A stretch of DNA of 64,000 nt, taken from positions 357,925,323 through 357,989,322 of the forward strand of contig NC_133328.1 of assembly GCF_042186555.1 (NCBI RefSeq), read 5' to 3'. The translations under genes and the position numbers were made by a program. Origin of the DNA: Aquarana catesbeiana. Its lineage: Eukaryota; Chordata; Amphibia; Anura; Ranidae. The notes beneath the pieces were generated by a model. That model was given only the letters and a program-made list of their open reading frames with translations. It searched no databases and had not been told where the DNA came from. Below, one piece after another: positions 63,516 through 64,000 of this stretch. Numbering within the stretch: position 1 is the first letter of the stretch; each line of letters begins with the position of its first letter.

Positions 63516-64000
63516 AGCAGAGCTATGCCAATCTGTCCTGAAAGCCTACCATGACTTAATTGACGTGTTCAGCAAGAAAGGATCAGAAACTCTACCTCCC
63601 CATCGGGCTTATGATTGCCCTATCGAGCTCCTTCTGGGGGCCGAAATTCCCTTCGGAAGAATCTTCCCGTTAACCGAGTTAGAACAGGTGGCCCTAAAGA
63701 AGGGTTTAATTCCTCCATCCACTTCCCCGGCAGGTGTGGGTATCTTTTTTGTAGAGAAGAAGGATCACACACTTTGGCCTTGCATAGACTACCGTGAGCT
63801 AAATAAAATTACCGTCAAGAACCAGTACCCCCTTCCCTTCGTCCCCGAGTTATTCCAGAGACTGGAAACAGCTACTATCTTTACTAAACTTGATCTTCAA
63901 GGAGCCTATAACTTGGTCCGCATCTGGGAAGGAGATAAGTGGAAAACGGCGTTCCGCAACCGTTTTGGGCACTTTGAGTACCTAGTAATGCCCTTGGGGT
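63481..64000 (+). CDS. pol: Ty3/gypsy reverse transcriptase, N-terminal part (runs off window)
   Basis: In the +1 frame relative to gag, residues read VFSKKGSETLPPHRAYDCPI, LTELEQVALKKGLIPPSTSP, AGVGIFFVEKKDHTLWPCID, YRELNKITVKNQYPLPF, TATIFTKLDLQGAYNLVRI and WKTAFRNRFGHFEYLVMPLG, with FTKLDLQGAYN holding the first catalytic Asp. The catalytic YxDD box lies beyond 64000. The overlap with the gag frame is about 35 bp or more, so either a frameshift separates Gag-Pro from Pol or one base was lost in this copy. No stop to the window end. Confidence 0.92.

Larger units (their letters stand above)
61258..64000 (+). mobile_element. Ty3/gypsy retrotransposon, 5' part to window edge
   Basis: An LTR-like segment (61258-62053, TGTCATGAAG to GTAACA) is followed after 13 bp by a long gag-protease frame and by RT motifs, truncated by the window. 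It inserted in or beside the 21 bp minisatellite. The 3' half is outside, so LTR identity cannot be confirmed here. Confidence 0.88.

Overview
This 64 kb window looks like repeat-dense intergenic DNA of an anuran amphibian, most likely a ranid frog. That reading rests on many short TTAA-flanked and hairpin repeats of the kinds familiar from ranid genomes, an L2 LINE with a GCTATATAAAT...AATAATAAT tail, two-chromosome-style Penelope elements, a Tx1-like L1, BEL/Pao and Ty3/gypsy LTR elements, Harbinger, hAT and Tc1 DNA transposons. I found no convincing host protein-coding exon, rRNA or tRNA. Species assignment is inference.

Layout. 1-4.3 kb: short non-autonomous TTAA elements in otherwise unassigned DNA. 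4.3-23.4 kb: the first nested tower. An L2 LINE is split in its endonuclease by a BEL/Pao element (5054-20307, TSD ACAGG). The BEL pol is split by a 2.5 kb palindromic hAT-type element (10358-12882, perfect 8 bp TSD). The BEL 3' LTR is split by a 6.9 kb Harbinger element (13045-19927) carrying a DDE transposase gene with one intron, a Myb/SANT-like gene and a MADF-like gene, the last two divergent around a CpG-rich promoter. A 434 bp Harbinger MITE, apparently a deletion derivative of the same family, sits in the L2 just downstream. 23.4-35.2 kb: MITEs, a TTAA element with a minisatellite, a decayed Tc1 copy, a possible solo LTR and a large TTAA-type repeat with inverted modules.

35.3-53.8 kb: the second nested tower. 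A degraded Penelope-like element (PLE-1) is split in its 3' region by a minus-strand L1/Tx1 LINE (38935-52392, 12 bp TSD). That LINE carries three insertions: a small palindrome (41261-41843, 9 bp TSD), a head-to-head pair of nearly full-length PLEs (41905-50437, 16 bp TSD) and a second hAT copy (51124-51828, 8 bp TSD). A third palindrome (52481-53540, 14 bp TSD) lies in the remaining PLE-1 3' sequence. 53.8-64 kb: minisatellites, TTAA elements, a solo LTR (60115-61055, TSD TTTAC) and the 5' end of a Ty3/gypsy element whose gag, protease and start of RT are readable to the window edge.

The parts most worth attention are the repeated inverted-dimer, PLE-type insertions with target-site duplications; a boxed motif CTGANGAA-stem-GAAACG whose stem sequence differs from copy to copy while pairing is mostly kept, reminiscent of a hammerhead core but with one extra A; a PLE with two overlapping ORFs; and a three-gene Harbinger element. 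All identifications are from reading motifs, terminal repeats and duplications by eye; no database search was run.
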